Assembly (NCBI RefSeq): GCF_016464385.1
Contig: NZ_JADMLH010000029.1
Span: forward strand, 18,934-82,933
Direction of reading: 5' to 3'
Length of the DNA stretch: 64,000 nucleotides
Source of the DNA: Nucisporomicrobium flavum
GTDB lineage: Bacteria; Actinomycetota; Actinomycetes; Mycobacteriales; Micromonosporaceae
Part shown: piece after piece, positions 40,375-48,667 of the stretch
How positions within the stretch are numbered: position 1 is the first letter of the stretch
Layout of the letters: every line of letters starts with the position of its first letter
The notes under the pieces: generated by a model
What the model was told of the DNA's origin: nothing
What the model saw: the letters and a program-made list of their open reading frames with translations, nothing else
Databases searched by the model: none
Translations under genes and position numbers: made by a program

Positions 40375-41079
40375 TCAGAACGGCGACTCGGGCCGCTCCT
40401 GCCGCATCCCGTCCACCACGAGATCGACCCGCTCGTTGTAGAAGCAGATCAGGTCGCGGACCTTCGGCAGCTCCGGCACCGGGTCGGGGTAGCTCCACGC
40501 CACATCCGGCACGCGGGCGTGCGACCAGTACCGCGCCTGTCCCTTGTACGGGCATGCCGTGACGGTCTCGCTCGCGGTCAGCAGGTCGGTACGCACATCG
40601 GCGAACGGCAGGTAGTAGCGGGTCGGCAGGCTGGTCTCGTACAGCAGCACCGGGCGCACGCTGTGGGCCAGCCGCTCCCCGTCCACGAACACCTCCACCC
40701 GCCGCGACGCCCGTACGGTGTCGACGCGGTGGTGCGGGTCCCGGGCGTGGACGTGGACCGGCTCGTCCTCCTCGTACCAGTCGAGGGTGTCCCAGGAGAA
40801 GGTGACGTGGCCCTTGAGCTCGGCGAACCCGTCCTCGACGGTCGCGGCGGCCTCGGCGCGGCGCCCACCGGCCTCGACGGACCAGCCGTCCGGGGTCTCG
40901 TCGACGAGCACGCCGGGGCGGACGTCCTCGAGCGGGACGAAGTACGTGGGGAAACCCTGCGGGCCGTATCGGATCAGCAGCTGGGCGCGCTGGGTGTCGG
41001 CGACGACTGTGCCGCCGAGGCGGACGCGGACGCGGCGGGGGGAGGGCTCGACGGACGGCTGCGGCGGTGTCCAGACCAT
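40375..41079 (-). CDS. DUF427 domain protein (duplicated domain)
   Basis: A 234-residue cytoplasmic protein with two DUF427 repeats. The second ends in the typical TACPYKGQARYWSHARV...DVAWSYPDPVPEL...ICFYNERVDL blocks. The first half (RVRVRLGGTVVADTQRAQLL, YFVPLEDVRPG) repeats the same strand order as the second (RVEVFVDGERLAHSVRPVLL, YYLPFADVR). Function is unknown; the family is often near redox or stress genes. It converges with the second kinase gene with only 7 bases between stops. Confidence 0.9.
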   Translation of the reverse strand: MVWTPPQPSVEPSPRRVRVRLGGTVVADTQRAQLLIRYGPQGFPTYFVPLEDVRPGVLVDETPDGWSVEAGGRRAEAAATVEDGFAELKGHVTFSWDTLDWYEEDEPVHVHARDPHHRVDTVRASRRVEVFVDGERLAHSVRPVLLYETSLPTRYYLPFADVRTDLLTASETVTACPYKGQARYWSHARVPDVAWSYPDPVPELPKVRDLICFYNERVDLVVDGMRQERPESPF

Positions 41080-41158
41080 GGGGTCCGGTCTACACCGTCA
41101 GCGGGTGGTACGCGAGGGGCGGTCGCTGTCCGATGTCGGTCTCGCGAAGAATCTGTGC

Positions 41159-42172
41159 TCAGCCTGCCGGCGGTTGATCCACGCCGGGCACGGCCACCGG
41201 CTGGTTGCCCGGTGGATGCTTGAACGCCAGCTTCTGCAACGGCGTCAGGTCGTGCATCGGCTGGAGGCGCTCGTGCAGCCTCCGTTCCTCCAGAACGTTG
41301 TCCGGCAGATGGAGGCGCAACCGCTCGTAGAGCTTGAAGCGGTTCATGGCGATGACGTTGGCCATGGCGTTCCCGTAGTCGTGAGCTTGCACGACAGCGC
41401 CGCGGTACGACAGATACGACAGGGTGTAGGGGACGAGAGCCGCGAGGAGCCAGAGTCCGTCGTCCCAGAGGAAGACGACTGTCAGCAGGAAGGCGATTCC
41501 GAAGTTGGCGGCGGTGCGGACGGACAGGTCCATCGCCGACCGCCGGTCGTTCAGGTAGGTGAGCTCGTTGGCTGGTGCCACCAGCGCGACCAAGGGAAGA
41601 AGCGCCGTGGCGGGCAGGCCGAACGGTTCACCGGCACCGACCTCGTACCTGCGCAGGACGTTGCCGAGGCGGGTGGGCATCACGTCGTCGTCGGCCCCGG
41701 GATAGGACGCACTGAGCCGGGACGCCTCGTAGTGCAGGGTCAAGAGCCTTTGCTGCACTCGATCCTCCGGCGGATCGTCAGCGTCGTCGATCAACTCCCG
41801 CAGCTCGGCGGCGTCCTTCGCCAGGTTGACCACGGCGTCGCGCCTCCGGCGGTGCCGGTCGACCGCCAGCTCCCGCATGCGCCGCGACAGGTTCCCCAGC
41901 CCCCAGTAACCCTCCGCCCACTGCACGATCATGAACTGCAGTGGATGCGTGACGACGCCGACGACCATTGCCACAAGTGCGAGCAGGGCGGCTTCGCCGA
42001 AGTCGAGCCCGGACAATGCCGCCCGGACAGTGCCGAGATCGGGGGGCCCGGACAACGCGCCACTGCTGAACAGGACGAAGCAGTACGCCACCAGCAGCAC
42101 CGACGGCAGGAGGCTGACGAGGCTGAAGTACCGTCCGATCGCCTGCCGGACCCCCGACAACAGGCCTGTCAT
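41159..42172 (-). CDS. Multi-pass membrane protein of unknown function
   Basis: A 337-residue protein. Membrane helices lie near residues 18-40, 55-80, 180-200 and 220-255. A roughly 90-residue Arg/Asp/Leu-rich helical cytoplasmic stretch (ELAVDRHRRRRDAVVNLAKD, AAELRELIDDADD) lies between helices 2 and 3, and a soluble tail follows. The ATG overlaps the stop of the small Cys-protein gene (ATGA), so the two are coupled. No family recognised. Base composition is slightly lower in G+C than the surrounding genes, and it looks accessory. Confidence 0.65.
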   Translation of the reverse strand: MTGLLSGVRQAIGRYFSLVSLLPSVLLVAYCFVLFSSGALSGPPDLGTVRAALSGLDFGEAALLALVAMVVGVVTHPLQFMIVQWAEGYWGLGNLSRRMRELAVDRHRRRRDAVVNLAKDAAELRELIDDADDPPEDRVQQRLLTLHYEASRLSASYPGADDDVMPTRLGNVLRRYEVGAGEPFGLPATALLPLVALVAPANELTYLNDRRSAMDLSVRTAANFGIAFLLTVVFLWDDGLWLLAALVPYTLSYLSYRGAVVQAHDYGNAMANVIAMNRFKLYERLRLHLPDNVLEERRLHERLQPMHDLTPLQKLAFKHPPGNQPVAVPGVDQPPAG

Positions 42173-42459
42173 GGCGCCAGCGGATTGCTGTCCGCTATCT
42201 CGTCGTTGCGTACGTAACGTTTGCAGCCGGGGCGGTCGCAGTAGTACCGGTTCCTCCGGATGGTCAGCAGGCGCTGGCACGAGGGAACGTTATGCCGCTT
42301 GCGCGGTCCGCCGATGCCCTTGCCGGGTGGGTGGATGCCCGGGGGCGGCAACGGCGGATCATTGGTCATGAGGTGGAATACCACCATGGCGAGCAGGACG
42401 GCACTCCACCCGAGAGGGCCCGCCGTCGCGGCGGGCGAAGGGGAAGAACCGGCGCGCAT
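42169..42459 (-). CDS. Small membrane protein with C-terminal Cys-rich (zinc-like) motif
   Basis: A 96-residue protein with one hydrophobic segment (GPLGWSAVLLAMVVFHLMT) then a basic tail with three closely set Cys: CQRLLTIRRNRYYCDRPGC. This could be a metal-binding knuckle, although a fourth ligand would have to be a His or come from a partner. AAGGAG lies before the ATG at 42459. Its stop overlaps the next gene. Unknown function; the pair is divergent to a pentapeptide-repeat protein gene across 90 bp. Confidence 0.6.
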   Translation of the reverse strand: MRAGSSPSPAATAGPLGWSAVLLAMVVFHLMTNDPPLPPPGIHPPGKGIGGPRKRHNVPSCQRLLTIRRNRYYCDRPGCKRYVRNDEIADSNPLAP

Positions 42460-42549
42460 AGCGGCTCCTTCGGTCCGATGCATGGTAACCGGGCCGAGCG
42501 GGCTCCCTCACGACAATCCGGATGCCGCCGCCCGTCCCGGAGGCACCGG

Positions 42550-43377
42550 TTGACCGGGCCGGGCGCGGCCCCGGAGCCGCCCTGGCTGCAACGGCTGAAC
42601 CGGTTCGCCGACGACAGCGTGAGATCCCGCTCCTGGTGGACCTGGGGTGTCGCCGCCGTGGTCGCAGCAGCGCTCGCCGGTGCCGTCTTCGGCGTGGTGG
42701 GGACACTCGTCATCATCGGGGTGATCGCCGCAGTGGGCACCGTTCGCCTGGGCGAGCTGTTGTACGCGGGCCGGGGACAGACCGTCCGCGGCCTGCTCGG
42801 CATCGGGGTGGGGTTCGTCGTCGCCGTAGGCCTCCTCGCCCTGGCCGGAGGGCTGCCGGACCACCCGCAGCCCGGTGCGGACCTCCGCGGCAAGGAGATC
42901 AAGGAGCTGAGCGGGAAGAACCTTCGAGGTGCGCGCCTGTCCGGCGCCACGCTGGAAGGCCTCACGCTGACCGGCCGCGACTTCTCGGGTGCCGTGGCGC
43001 AGGGGGCGTCGTTCCGCGGCTCGAAGCTGAGCGAGGCTGTCTTCCGCGGCGCCGATCTGCGCGGCGCGGACTTCACCAGGGCCTGCCTTCGCGGAACGGA
43101 CTTCTCCGGCGCGAATCTCGACGGCGTGACGCTCACCGGGGCCGACGTCCGCGACGCGGTGCTTCCCGCTGACCTCCCATCGGCCGAGCCGTCGGAACGC
43201 CCGTCGGCCACGTCGGCGCCGTCCGCGGGCTCCGCCGGACCGGCGATCTCCGCGGCCCCTGCCGCACCGGCGGTGTCCGTGACGCCGGGATCTCAGCGGA
43301 CTTCGCAGCCATCGGCGCCCGGTCCTGGTGGCGCGGGGCCCAGTCCGTCGACGTCACCGCCCACCGACGTCTGTTGA
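42550..43377 (+). CDS. Membrane protein with pentapeptide repeats
   Basis: A 275-residue protein starting at TTG, chosen because GGAGG lies 6 bases upstream. Two or three membrane helices (residues about 32-58, 60-75, 92-112) are followed by a right-handed pentapeptide-repeat stretch of about 17 units (A(D/N)LxG type: LRGARLSGATLEGLTLTG, FRGADLRGADFTRACLRG) at about 120-210. A Ser/Ala/Pro tail follows, ending in Cys. The repeats form a four-sided beta helix; function is unknown and may be scaffolding. It is divergent to the small Cys-protein pair and ends just before a strong terminator. Confidence 0.8.
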   Translation: MTGPGAAPEPPWLQRLNRFADDSVRSRSWWTWGVAAVVAAALAGAVFGVVGTLVIIGVIAAVGTVRLGELLYAGRGQTVRGLLGIGVGFVVAVGLLALAGGLPDHPQPGADLRGKEIKELSGKNLRGARLSGATLEGLTLTGRDFSGAVAQGASFRGSKLSEAVFRGADLRGADFTRACLRGTDFSGANLDGVTLTGADVRDAVLPADLPSAEPSERPSATSAPSAGSAGPAISAAPAAPAVSVTPGSQRTSQPSAPGPGGAGPSPSTSPPTDVC

Positions 43378-43381
43378 TCGA

Positions 43382-43419
43382 CGATCCGGGCGGCCGCGGG
43401 GAAGGGGCCGCCCGGATCG
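43382..43419. terminator. 14-bp perfect hairpin between convergent genes
   Basis: Arms CGATCCGGGCGGCC (43382-43395) and GGCCGCCCGGATCG (43406-43419) have a 10-base loop. It starts 4 bases after the pentapeptide-repeat gene and ends 6 bases before the reverse-strand tex stop. Probably bidirectional. Confidence 0.85.
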
Positions 43420-43425
43420 TGTGCG

Positions 43426-46011
43426 TCAGTCCTTGGTCAGCCCGGCCCGGCGTAGTGCGTCGGCCATCGCGCCGCCGTTGAAGCTGCCGCCGGACGAGCC
43501 CTGCCGCTGCTGGTCGCCCTGACGGGGCTGCCCGCCGCGCCGGTCACCACCGCCACCGCCGCCGCGTCGGTCACCAGCACCGCCACCACTGCCGCCGCCG
43601 CGCCGGTCTCCGCCACCGCCGGTGCCGGCGCCGCCGCCCTGCCGCGGCTGGCCGCCCCGCTGCCCGCCGTCACGCGCAGCGCCGTCACGCGGCGTGCCGC
43701 CGCGGGTGCCCGCGCCGTCGCGGCCGCCCTGGCGGGGCCGGTCTGCGCCGCCCTGCCCCTGCCGGTCGCCGGCAGCGCCGCCGGCGCCGCCCGGGCCGCG
43801 CCGATCGCCGCCGGCGCCGCGCCGATCGCCGCCGCCCTGGCGGGGCTCGTCGGTGAGGCGCATCGTCAGCGAGATGCGCTTGCGGGCCTCGTCGACCTCC
43901 ACGACGCGGACCTTGACCACGTCGCCCGACTTGACCACCTCGCGTGGGTCCTTCACGTACGTGTTGGACAGCGCCGAGACGTGCACGAGACCGTCCTGGT
44001 GGACGCCGATGTCCACGAACGCGCCGAACGCCGCCACGTTGGTCACCACGCCCTCGAGGACCATGCCGGGCTGCAGGTCGGCGATCTTCTCGACGCCCTC
44101 GGCGAAGGTGGCGGTGGTGAAGGCGGGGCGGGGGTCGCGGCCCGGCTTCTCCAGTTCCTTGAGGATGTCGGTGATCGTGGGCAGGCCGACGGCGTCCGTG
44201 ACGAACTGCTCGGGGCGCAGCGCGCGAAGGATCGGGCCGTTGCCCATGGCCGTCCGCAGGTCGGTGCCGGCCGTGGCGAGGATCGTGCGGACCACCGGGT
44301 ACGACTCCGGGTGCACGCTGGAGGCGTCGAGCGGGTCGTCGCCGTCGGGGATGCGCAGGAAGCCCGCGCACTGCTCGAACGCCTTCGGGCCGAGCCGGGG
44401 CACCTTCTTGATCTCCGAGCGGCTGCGGAACGGGCCGTTGGCGTCGCGGTGCAGCACGATGTTCTCCGCCAGGCCCGCGCCGATGCCGGAGACGCGGGTG
44501 AGCAGGGGAGCGGACGCGGTGTTCACGTCGACGCCGACCGCGTTCACGCAGTCCTCCACCACCGCGTCGAGCGAGCGGGAGAGCTTCACTTCTGACAGGT
44601 CGTGCTGGTACTGCCCGACGCCGATCGAGCGCGGGTCGATCTTCACGAGCTCGGCGAGCGGGTCCTGCAGGCGGCGGGCGATGGAGACCGCGCCGCGTAG
44701 CGAGACGTCCATTCCGGGCAGTTCCTGCGATGCGTACGCCGAGGCCGAGTAGACCGACGCGCCGGCCTCCGACACCATGACCTTGGTGAGCTTCAGCTCG
44801 GGGTGCCGCTTGATGAGATCGGCGGCGAGCTTGTCCGTCTCCCGCGACGCCGTGCCGTTGCCGATCGCCACCAGGTCGACGTTGTGCTGTTTGGCCAGCT
44901 CCGCCAGCGTGTGGATCGACGTGTCCCACTTGTTCTGCGGCACGTGCGGGTAGATCGTCGACGTCGCGACGCACTTGCCCGTGGAGTCGACGACGGCCAC
45001 CTTCACCCCCGTACGGAATCCGGGGTCGAGGCCCATCGTGGTGCGCGTGCCGGCGGGCGCGGCAAGGAGCAGGTCGCGCAGGTTGGCCGCGAAGACCCGC
45101 ACGGCCTCGTCCTCGGCCGCCTGCCACAGCCGGACCCGCAGGTCGGCGCCGAGGTGGATGAGGATGCGCGTGCGCCACGCCCAGCGCACCGTGTCGGTCA
45201 GCCAGCGGTCGCCGGGGCGTCCCCCGTCGGAGATGCCGAAACGCCCGGCGATGGCGGCCTCGAACGACGGCGCGTCGGCCTCGTCGGCGGTCGGCTCCAT
45301 CGTGAGGTCGAGGACCTCCTCCTTCTCCCCGCGGAACATGGCGAGGATCCGGTGCGAGGGCAGCTTCGTGTACGGCTCGGCGAAGTCGAAGTAGTCGGCG
45401 AACTTGGCGCCCTCGGTCTCCTTGCCCTCGCGGACCTTGGCGACCAGCCGGCCCCGCGTCCACATGCGCTCGCGCAGCTCACCGATCAGGTCGGCGTCCT
45501 CGGCGAAGCGTTCGATGAGGATGGCACGCGCGCCGTCCAGCGCCGCCTGGGCGTCCGCCACGCCCTTGCCGGCGTCGACGTAGGCCTCCGCCTCGGCGCG
45601 CGGATCCTTGCCCGGGTCACCGAGCAGCAGGTCGGCGAGCGGCTCGAGGCCGGCCTCGCGGGCGATCTGCGCCCGGGTCCGCCGCTTGGGCTTGAAGGGC
45701 AGGTAGATGTCCTCCAGCCGGGCCTTCGTCTCGGCGGCCATGATCTGGCCCTCGAGCGCCTCGTCGAGCTTGCCCTGCGACCGGATCGACTCCAGCACGG
45801 CGGTGCGCCGCTCCTCGAGCTCGCGCAGGTAGCCGAGCCGTTCCTCGAGGACGCGCAGCTGCTGGTCGTCGAGGGTGCCGGTCACCTCCTTGCGATACCG
45901 GGCGATGAAGGGCACGGTGGCGCCGCCGTCGAGCAGCTCGACGGCCGCGGCCACCTGGCCCTCACGGACCCCGAGCTCCTGGGCGATGCGCTGATGGATG
46001 GCTGTCGTCAC
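43426..46011 (-). CDS. tex: Tex-family RNA-binding protein with RGG-rich C-terminal extension
   Basis: An 861-residue Tex/Spt6-like protein. The Tex N-terminal helical region opens with IHQRIAQELGVREGQVAAAV and ATVPFIARYRKEVTGTLDD. A YqgF-like nuclease-fold domain follows (TTMGLDPGFRTGVKVAVVD), then helix-hairpin-helix segments (LTRVSGIGAGLAENIV) and an S1 domain (GMVLEGVVTNVAAFGAFVDI, HQDGLVHVSALSNTYVKDP). It binds RNA and influences transcription and stress. Unusually, about 140 further residues are Gly/Arg/Asp/Gln-rich with RGG boxes. The GTG at 46011 matches the family start; an earlier GTG at 46062 adds unrelated residues. Confidence 0.9.
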   Translation of the reverse strand: MTTAIHQRIAQELGVREGQVAAAVELLDGGATVPFIARYRKEVTGTLDDQQLRVLEERLGYLRELEERRTAVLESIRSQGKLDEALEGQIMAAETKARLEDIYLPFKPKRRTRAQIAREAGLEPLADLLLGDPGKDPRAEAEAYVDAGKGVADAQAALDGARAILIERFAEDADLIGELRERMWTRGRLVAKVREGKETEGAKFADYFDFAEPYTKLPSHRILAMFRGEKEEVLDLTMEPTADEADAPSFEAAIAGRFGISDGGRPGDRWLTDTVRWAWRTRILIHLGADLRVRLWQAAEDEAVRVFAANLRDLLLAAPAGTRTTMGLDPGFRTGVKVAVVDSTGKCVATSTIYPHVPQNKWDTSIHTLAELAKQHNVDLVAIGNGTASRETDKLAADLIKRHPELKLTKVMVSEAGASVYSASAYASQELPGMDVSLRGAVSIARRLQDPLAELVKIDPRSIGVGQYQHDLSEVKLSRSLDAVVEDCVNAVGVDVNTASAPLLTRVSGIGAGLAENIVLHRDANGPFRSRSEIKKVPRLGPKAFEQCAGFLRIPDGDDPLDASSVHPESYPVVRTILATAGTDLRTAMGNGPILRALRPEQFVTDAVGLPTITDILKELEKPGRDPRPAFTTATFAEGVEKIADLQPGMVLEGVVTNVAAFGAFVDIGVHQDGLVHVSALSNTYVKDPREVVKSGDVVKVRVVEVDEARKRISLTMRLTDEPRQGGGDRRGAGGDRRGPGGAGGAAGDRQGQGGADRPRQGGRDGAGTRGGTPRDGAARDGGQRGGQPRQGGGAGTGGGGDRRGGGSGGGAGDRRGGGGGGDRRGGQPRQGDQQRQGSSGGSFNGGAMADALRRAGLTKD

Positions 46012-46082
46012 CCGCACGATTGTGCCCGGGGGGTCCGACACTTGTCGCGGCACCCCGCTCACGGCGAGCCGATGATCACCCT

Positions 46083-47039
46083 TCAGAAGGCGGCGCTCCG
46101 CGGCTGGACGGCCCAGAGCGCGGCCTCCGTCCGCGACGCCGCACCGGTCTTGCGCAGCAGGTTGGAGACGTGGACTGTGACCGTGCGCACCGAAATGCCC
46201 AGGGCGCCCGCGATCTGCTTGTTGGACATGCCCTCGGCCAGGCAGCCGAGCACCTCGCGTTCCCGGGCGGTCAGTTCCACCGGCTCACGCAGCTCCCCGG
46301 CGAGCTGCTCCGGGTCACCGGCCACCGCCAGCAGCTCGGTCAGCCGGTACGGGTTGCCGCCGGTGCGCCGCCACACCGCCTCCGCGACGTCCCGGGACGG
46401 GGCGCTCCCGCCGTACACATGGTCGAGGATCTTGTGCACGTCGCCGGCGCCGAGCGGGCCCAGATGGCGTCGCACCGCACCCGGGGACCCGGCCAGCCGT
46501 TCCAGCGTGCGTACCGTCAGAGCCGGGTTGACGGCCGCGTCCGGCGGCCGTGAGGTGACCAGCAGCAGCGCGGGAAGATCCGCGCCGGCCAGCTCGGCGA
46601 TCAGGCTCAGGCTCGCCGGGTCGAGCGCGTGGAGATCCTCGACCACGAGGACGGCGGGACGCCCGCCCACCAGTCCCCGCACGGTGGTGACGGCGAGGCG
46701 CAGCAACGCGTCGGGCGTGTACCGCTCCCGGGGGACATCCGGGTCCTGCGCGAGCCATGCCAGCGCGTCCGGCGGCACGGGAAGGTCCGGGCGCGGACCG
46801 ATCGTGGCGAGCACCGCCGCGAGCCAGTCGTACGGTGCGGGCGAGTGCAGCCGCGCCGAACCGGCCAGCGTCACCTCCGGGGTCGCGACCTGCACCGCGG
46901 CGGCCGCGAGCGTGCTCTTCCCGGTGCCGGGCAGCCCCGTGACGACGGCGGGAACGCATCGACCGCCGCCGCGCACCCGCTCCCAGGCGTGCCGCAGCTC
47001 CTCCAGCGCGACCGCCCGGCCGACCATCGGTACCGGCAT
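46083..47039 (-). CDS. Compact LuxR-type regulator with N-terminal ATPase domain
   Basis: A 318-residue regulator. An STAND-like ATPase domain (VGRAVALEELRHAWERV; Walker A GLPGTGKST; Walker B PAVLVVEDLHALD) is joined almost directly to a LuxR HTH at about 255-318 (LTAREREVLGCLAEGMSNKQ, ISVRTVTVHVSNLLRKTG). The long helical-repeat sensor region usual in LAL regulators (about 500 residues) is missing, making this about one-third the normal size. The start is the ATG at 47039, with an in-frame GTG directly before it. It faces the PP2C gene across a 96-bp region containing TACGTA palindromes. Confidence 0.85.
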   Translation of the reverse strand: MPVPMVGRAVALEELRHAWERVRGGGRCVPAVVTGLPGTGKSTLAAAAVQVATPEVTLAGSARLHSPAPYDWLAAVLATIGPRPDLPVPPDALAWLAQDPDVPRERYTPDALLRLAVTTVRGLVGGRPAVLVVEDLHALDPASLSLIAELAGADLPALLLVTSRPPDAAVNPALTVRTLERLAGSPGAVRRHLGPLGAGDVHKILDHVYGGSAPSRDVAEAVWRRTGGNPYRLTELLAVAGDPEQLAGELREPVELTAREREVLGCLAEGMSNKQIAGALGISVRTVTVHVSNLLRKTGAASRTEAALWAVQPRSAAF

Positions 47040-47050
47040 CACCGCTCAAC

Positions 47051-47069
47051 ACTACGTAGTACGTACTAC
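47051..47069. promoter_or_regulatory. Overlapping TACGTA palindromes (putative operator)
   Basis: The 19 bases ACTACGTAGTACGTACTAC hold two overlapping palindromes: ACTACGTAGT (47051-47060) and GTAGTACGTACTAC (47056-47069). They are AT-rich for this genome and lie 12 bases upstream of the regulator start, in the shared region with the divergent phosphatase. A binding site for the regulator itself is plausible. Confidence 0.45.
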
Positions 47070-47089
47070 AGACATGCCCGCCGCCCTTT

Positions 47090-47153
47090 GGCAGTCTTGT
47101 CGCATGACCTTCGTGCAACGCGGCAGTCTTGTGTCATGAGCTTCGTGCTACGT
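47090..47153 (+). repeat. 32-bp imperfect tandem duplication over the phosphatase start
   Basis: Copies 47090-47121 and 47122-47153 match at 27 of 32 positions. Each contains GGCAGTCTTGT and an ATG followed by a TTCGTGC block, so the translation start has been duplicated. Confidence 0.85.
47104..47139 (+). CDS. 11-codon leader ORF overlapping the phosphatase start
   Basis: ATG at 47104 opens MTFVQRGSLVS and stops at TGA 47137-47139, overlapping the phosphatase ATG (ATGA). It arose from the 32-bp duplication: its first codons copy those of the phosphatase (MSFVLRA). It could couple or dampen phosphatase translation. There is no clear ribosome site for either start, so its translation is unproven. 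Confidence 0.4.
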   Translation: MTFVQRGSLVS

Positions 47154-47861
47154 GCGGTCGCCGCCTCCGATCAAGGGCTGGTCCGGTCCAACAACGAGGA
47201 CGCGGTCTTCGTCGGCGAGCGGCTGCTGGTGGTGGCCGACGGCATGGGCGGCCTGCCCGCCGGCGAGCTGGCCAGCGACATCCTCGTGAAGGCGGTCGCC
47301 GTCGTCGACGACATGCCCGACTCGGGAGAGCCGCTGCAGGACCTGGTCGCCGCCCTCGGCACGGCCAACCAGCGCATCGAGGAGGCGGTCGCCGACGACG
47401 ACGCCCGCGACGGCATGGGCACGACGGTCACGGCGCTGCTGCTGACCGGCGACCGCGTGGCTGCGCTCAACGTCGGCGACTCCCGCTGCTACCTGCTGCG
47501 CGACGGGACGCTGACCCAGCTCACCCGCGACGACACGTACGTGCAGGCGCTTGTCGACCAGGGCGTCCTGACCCCCGACGACGCCCGCCGGCACCCGCAG
47601 CGCGCGCTGGTCACCCAGGCGGTGCAGGGCGGGCCGTTCCGCCCGGCGGGCCGGATGATCCCGGTACGGGCACAGGACCGGTTCCTGCTGTGCAGCGACG
47701 GCCTCAGCGACTACGTGGACGACGAGGTGATCGCCACGACGCTGCGCTCGTACGCGGACCGGCAGGTGTGCGCGGCGGAGCTGATCGCCCGTACGCTCGA
47801 GGCCGGCGCGCCGGACAACGTCACCGTGATCGTCGCCGACCTGGTGGCGGACGAGGACTGA
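47136..47861 (+). CDS. PP2C-type Ser/Thr protein phosphatase
   Basis: A 241-residue soluble phosphatase of the PPM family. The metal-site motifs are all visible: SNNEDAVFVGERLLVVADGM with DGMGG, GMGTTVTALLL, VGDSRCYLLRDG, CSDGLSDYVDDE and the terminal GAPDNVTVIVAD. It is the same soluble type as PstP/Stp catalytic domains, so it may reverse phosphorylation by the receptor kinases encoded 7 kb upstream. No membrane helix is present. The GNAT gene follows after 2 bases. Confidence 0.9.
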   Translation: MSFVLRAVAASDQGLVRSNNEDAVFVGERLLVVADGMGGLPAGELASDILVKAVAVVDDMPDSGEPLQDLVAALGTANQRIEEAVADDDARDGMGTTVTALLLTGDRVAALNVGDSRCYLLRDGTLTQLTRDDTYVQALVDQGVLTPDDARRHPQRALVTQAVQGGPFRPAGRMIPVRAQDRFLLCSDGLSDYVDDEVIATTLRSYADRQVCAAELIARTLEAGAPDNVTVIVADLVADED

Positions 47862-47863
47862 GG

Positions 47864-48412
47864 GTGCTCATCACCACCGACCGGTTGGTGCTGCGGAGGT
47901 TCCGGCTCGAGGACGCGGCGGCGCTGGCGGCGTACCGGTCGATCCCCGAGGTCGCGCGCTACCAGTCCTGGTCCGCGCCGTACTCGCTGGACAAGGCCCG
48001 CTACTCGGTCCAGACGATGGTCGCATCCGACCCGGCGATGCCCGGCTGGTTCCAGTACGCCGTCGAGCTGGCCGCCGACGCGACGCTGATCGGCGACGTG
48101 GGCGTGAATCTGGCGGACAACCTGATGCAGGCCGAGATCGGCTACACGCTGCGGCCGGACCACCAGGGCCACGGGTACGCGACCGAGGCGGTGCGCGCGG
48201 TGCTCGACCACCTCTTCCGGGCCCGGCACCTGCACCGGGTGTCGGCGGAGTGTGACGCCCGGAACGTACGGTCGGCGCGCCTGCTGGAACGGGTCGGCTT
48301 CACCCGCGAGGGGCTGCGCCGGCAGCACACGTGGATGAAGCACGAGTGGACGGACGACCTCCTGTACGGCCTCCTCGCCGCCGAGTGGCCGCCACCGACC
48401 CGCTCGGGGTGA
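47864..48412 (+). CDS. GNAT acetyltransferase, RimJ/RimL-like
   Basis: A 182-residue GNAT protein opening TTDRLVLRRFRLEDAAALAA, typical of the RimJ/RimL group. It has acetyl-CoA motif IGYTLRPDHQGHGYATEAVR, then VSAECDARNVRSARLLERVG and a terminal WTDDLLYGLLAAEW. Members acetylate N-termini of ribosomal proteins or small amines. It starts at a GTG two bases after the phosphatase stop, so the two are co-transcribed. Confidence 0.9.
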   Translation: MLITTDRLVLRRFRLEDAAALAAYRSIPEVARYQSWSAPYSLDKARYSVQTMVASDPAMPGWFQYAVELAADATLIGDVGVNLADNLMQAEIGYTLRPDHQGHGYATEAVRAVLDHLFRARHLHRVSAECDARNVRSARLLERVGFTREGLRRQHTWMKHEWTDDLLYGLLAAEWPPPTRSG

Positions 48413-48427
48413 TCGGGCGCTTTGCCA

Positions 48428-48537
48428 TCCCGCTCTGCGGGCGTTGGCCGTCCTGCTCTGGGTGGCGGGCGCCGGGCCTTCCTGCTCTGGGGGTGGGCGG
48501 GCGCCGGGCCTTCCTGCTCCGGGAGTGGCCGGGTGCC
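48428..48537. repeat. Degenerate ~30-bp tandem repeats in an intergenic region
   Basis: Units beginning TCCTGCTCTGGG or TCCTGCTCCGGG followed by a GGCGGGCGCCGGGCCT-type tail occur at 48451-48479, 48480-48511 and 48512-48537. A weaker copy (TCCCGCTCTGCGGG) is at 48428-48450. They fill most of the 255-bp gap between the GNAT and VOC genes. Not coding on either strand as far as I can tell. Confidence 0.75.
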
Positions 48538-48667
48538 CTCGGGCCGGGTTCCGGGGCGCGGCCCGGCGGTTGTCCACAGGCCTTGCCGGACGATCCCCGC
48601 GGGCCCGGCGCGAGCGCTATGGTGCGAGGGATCCATCGGCACCCTGACCTCGGCAAAGGAGCCGGTC

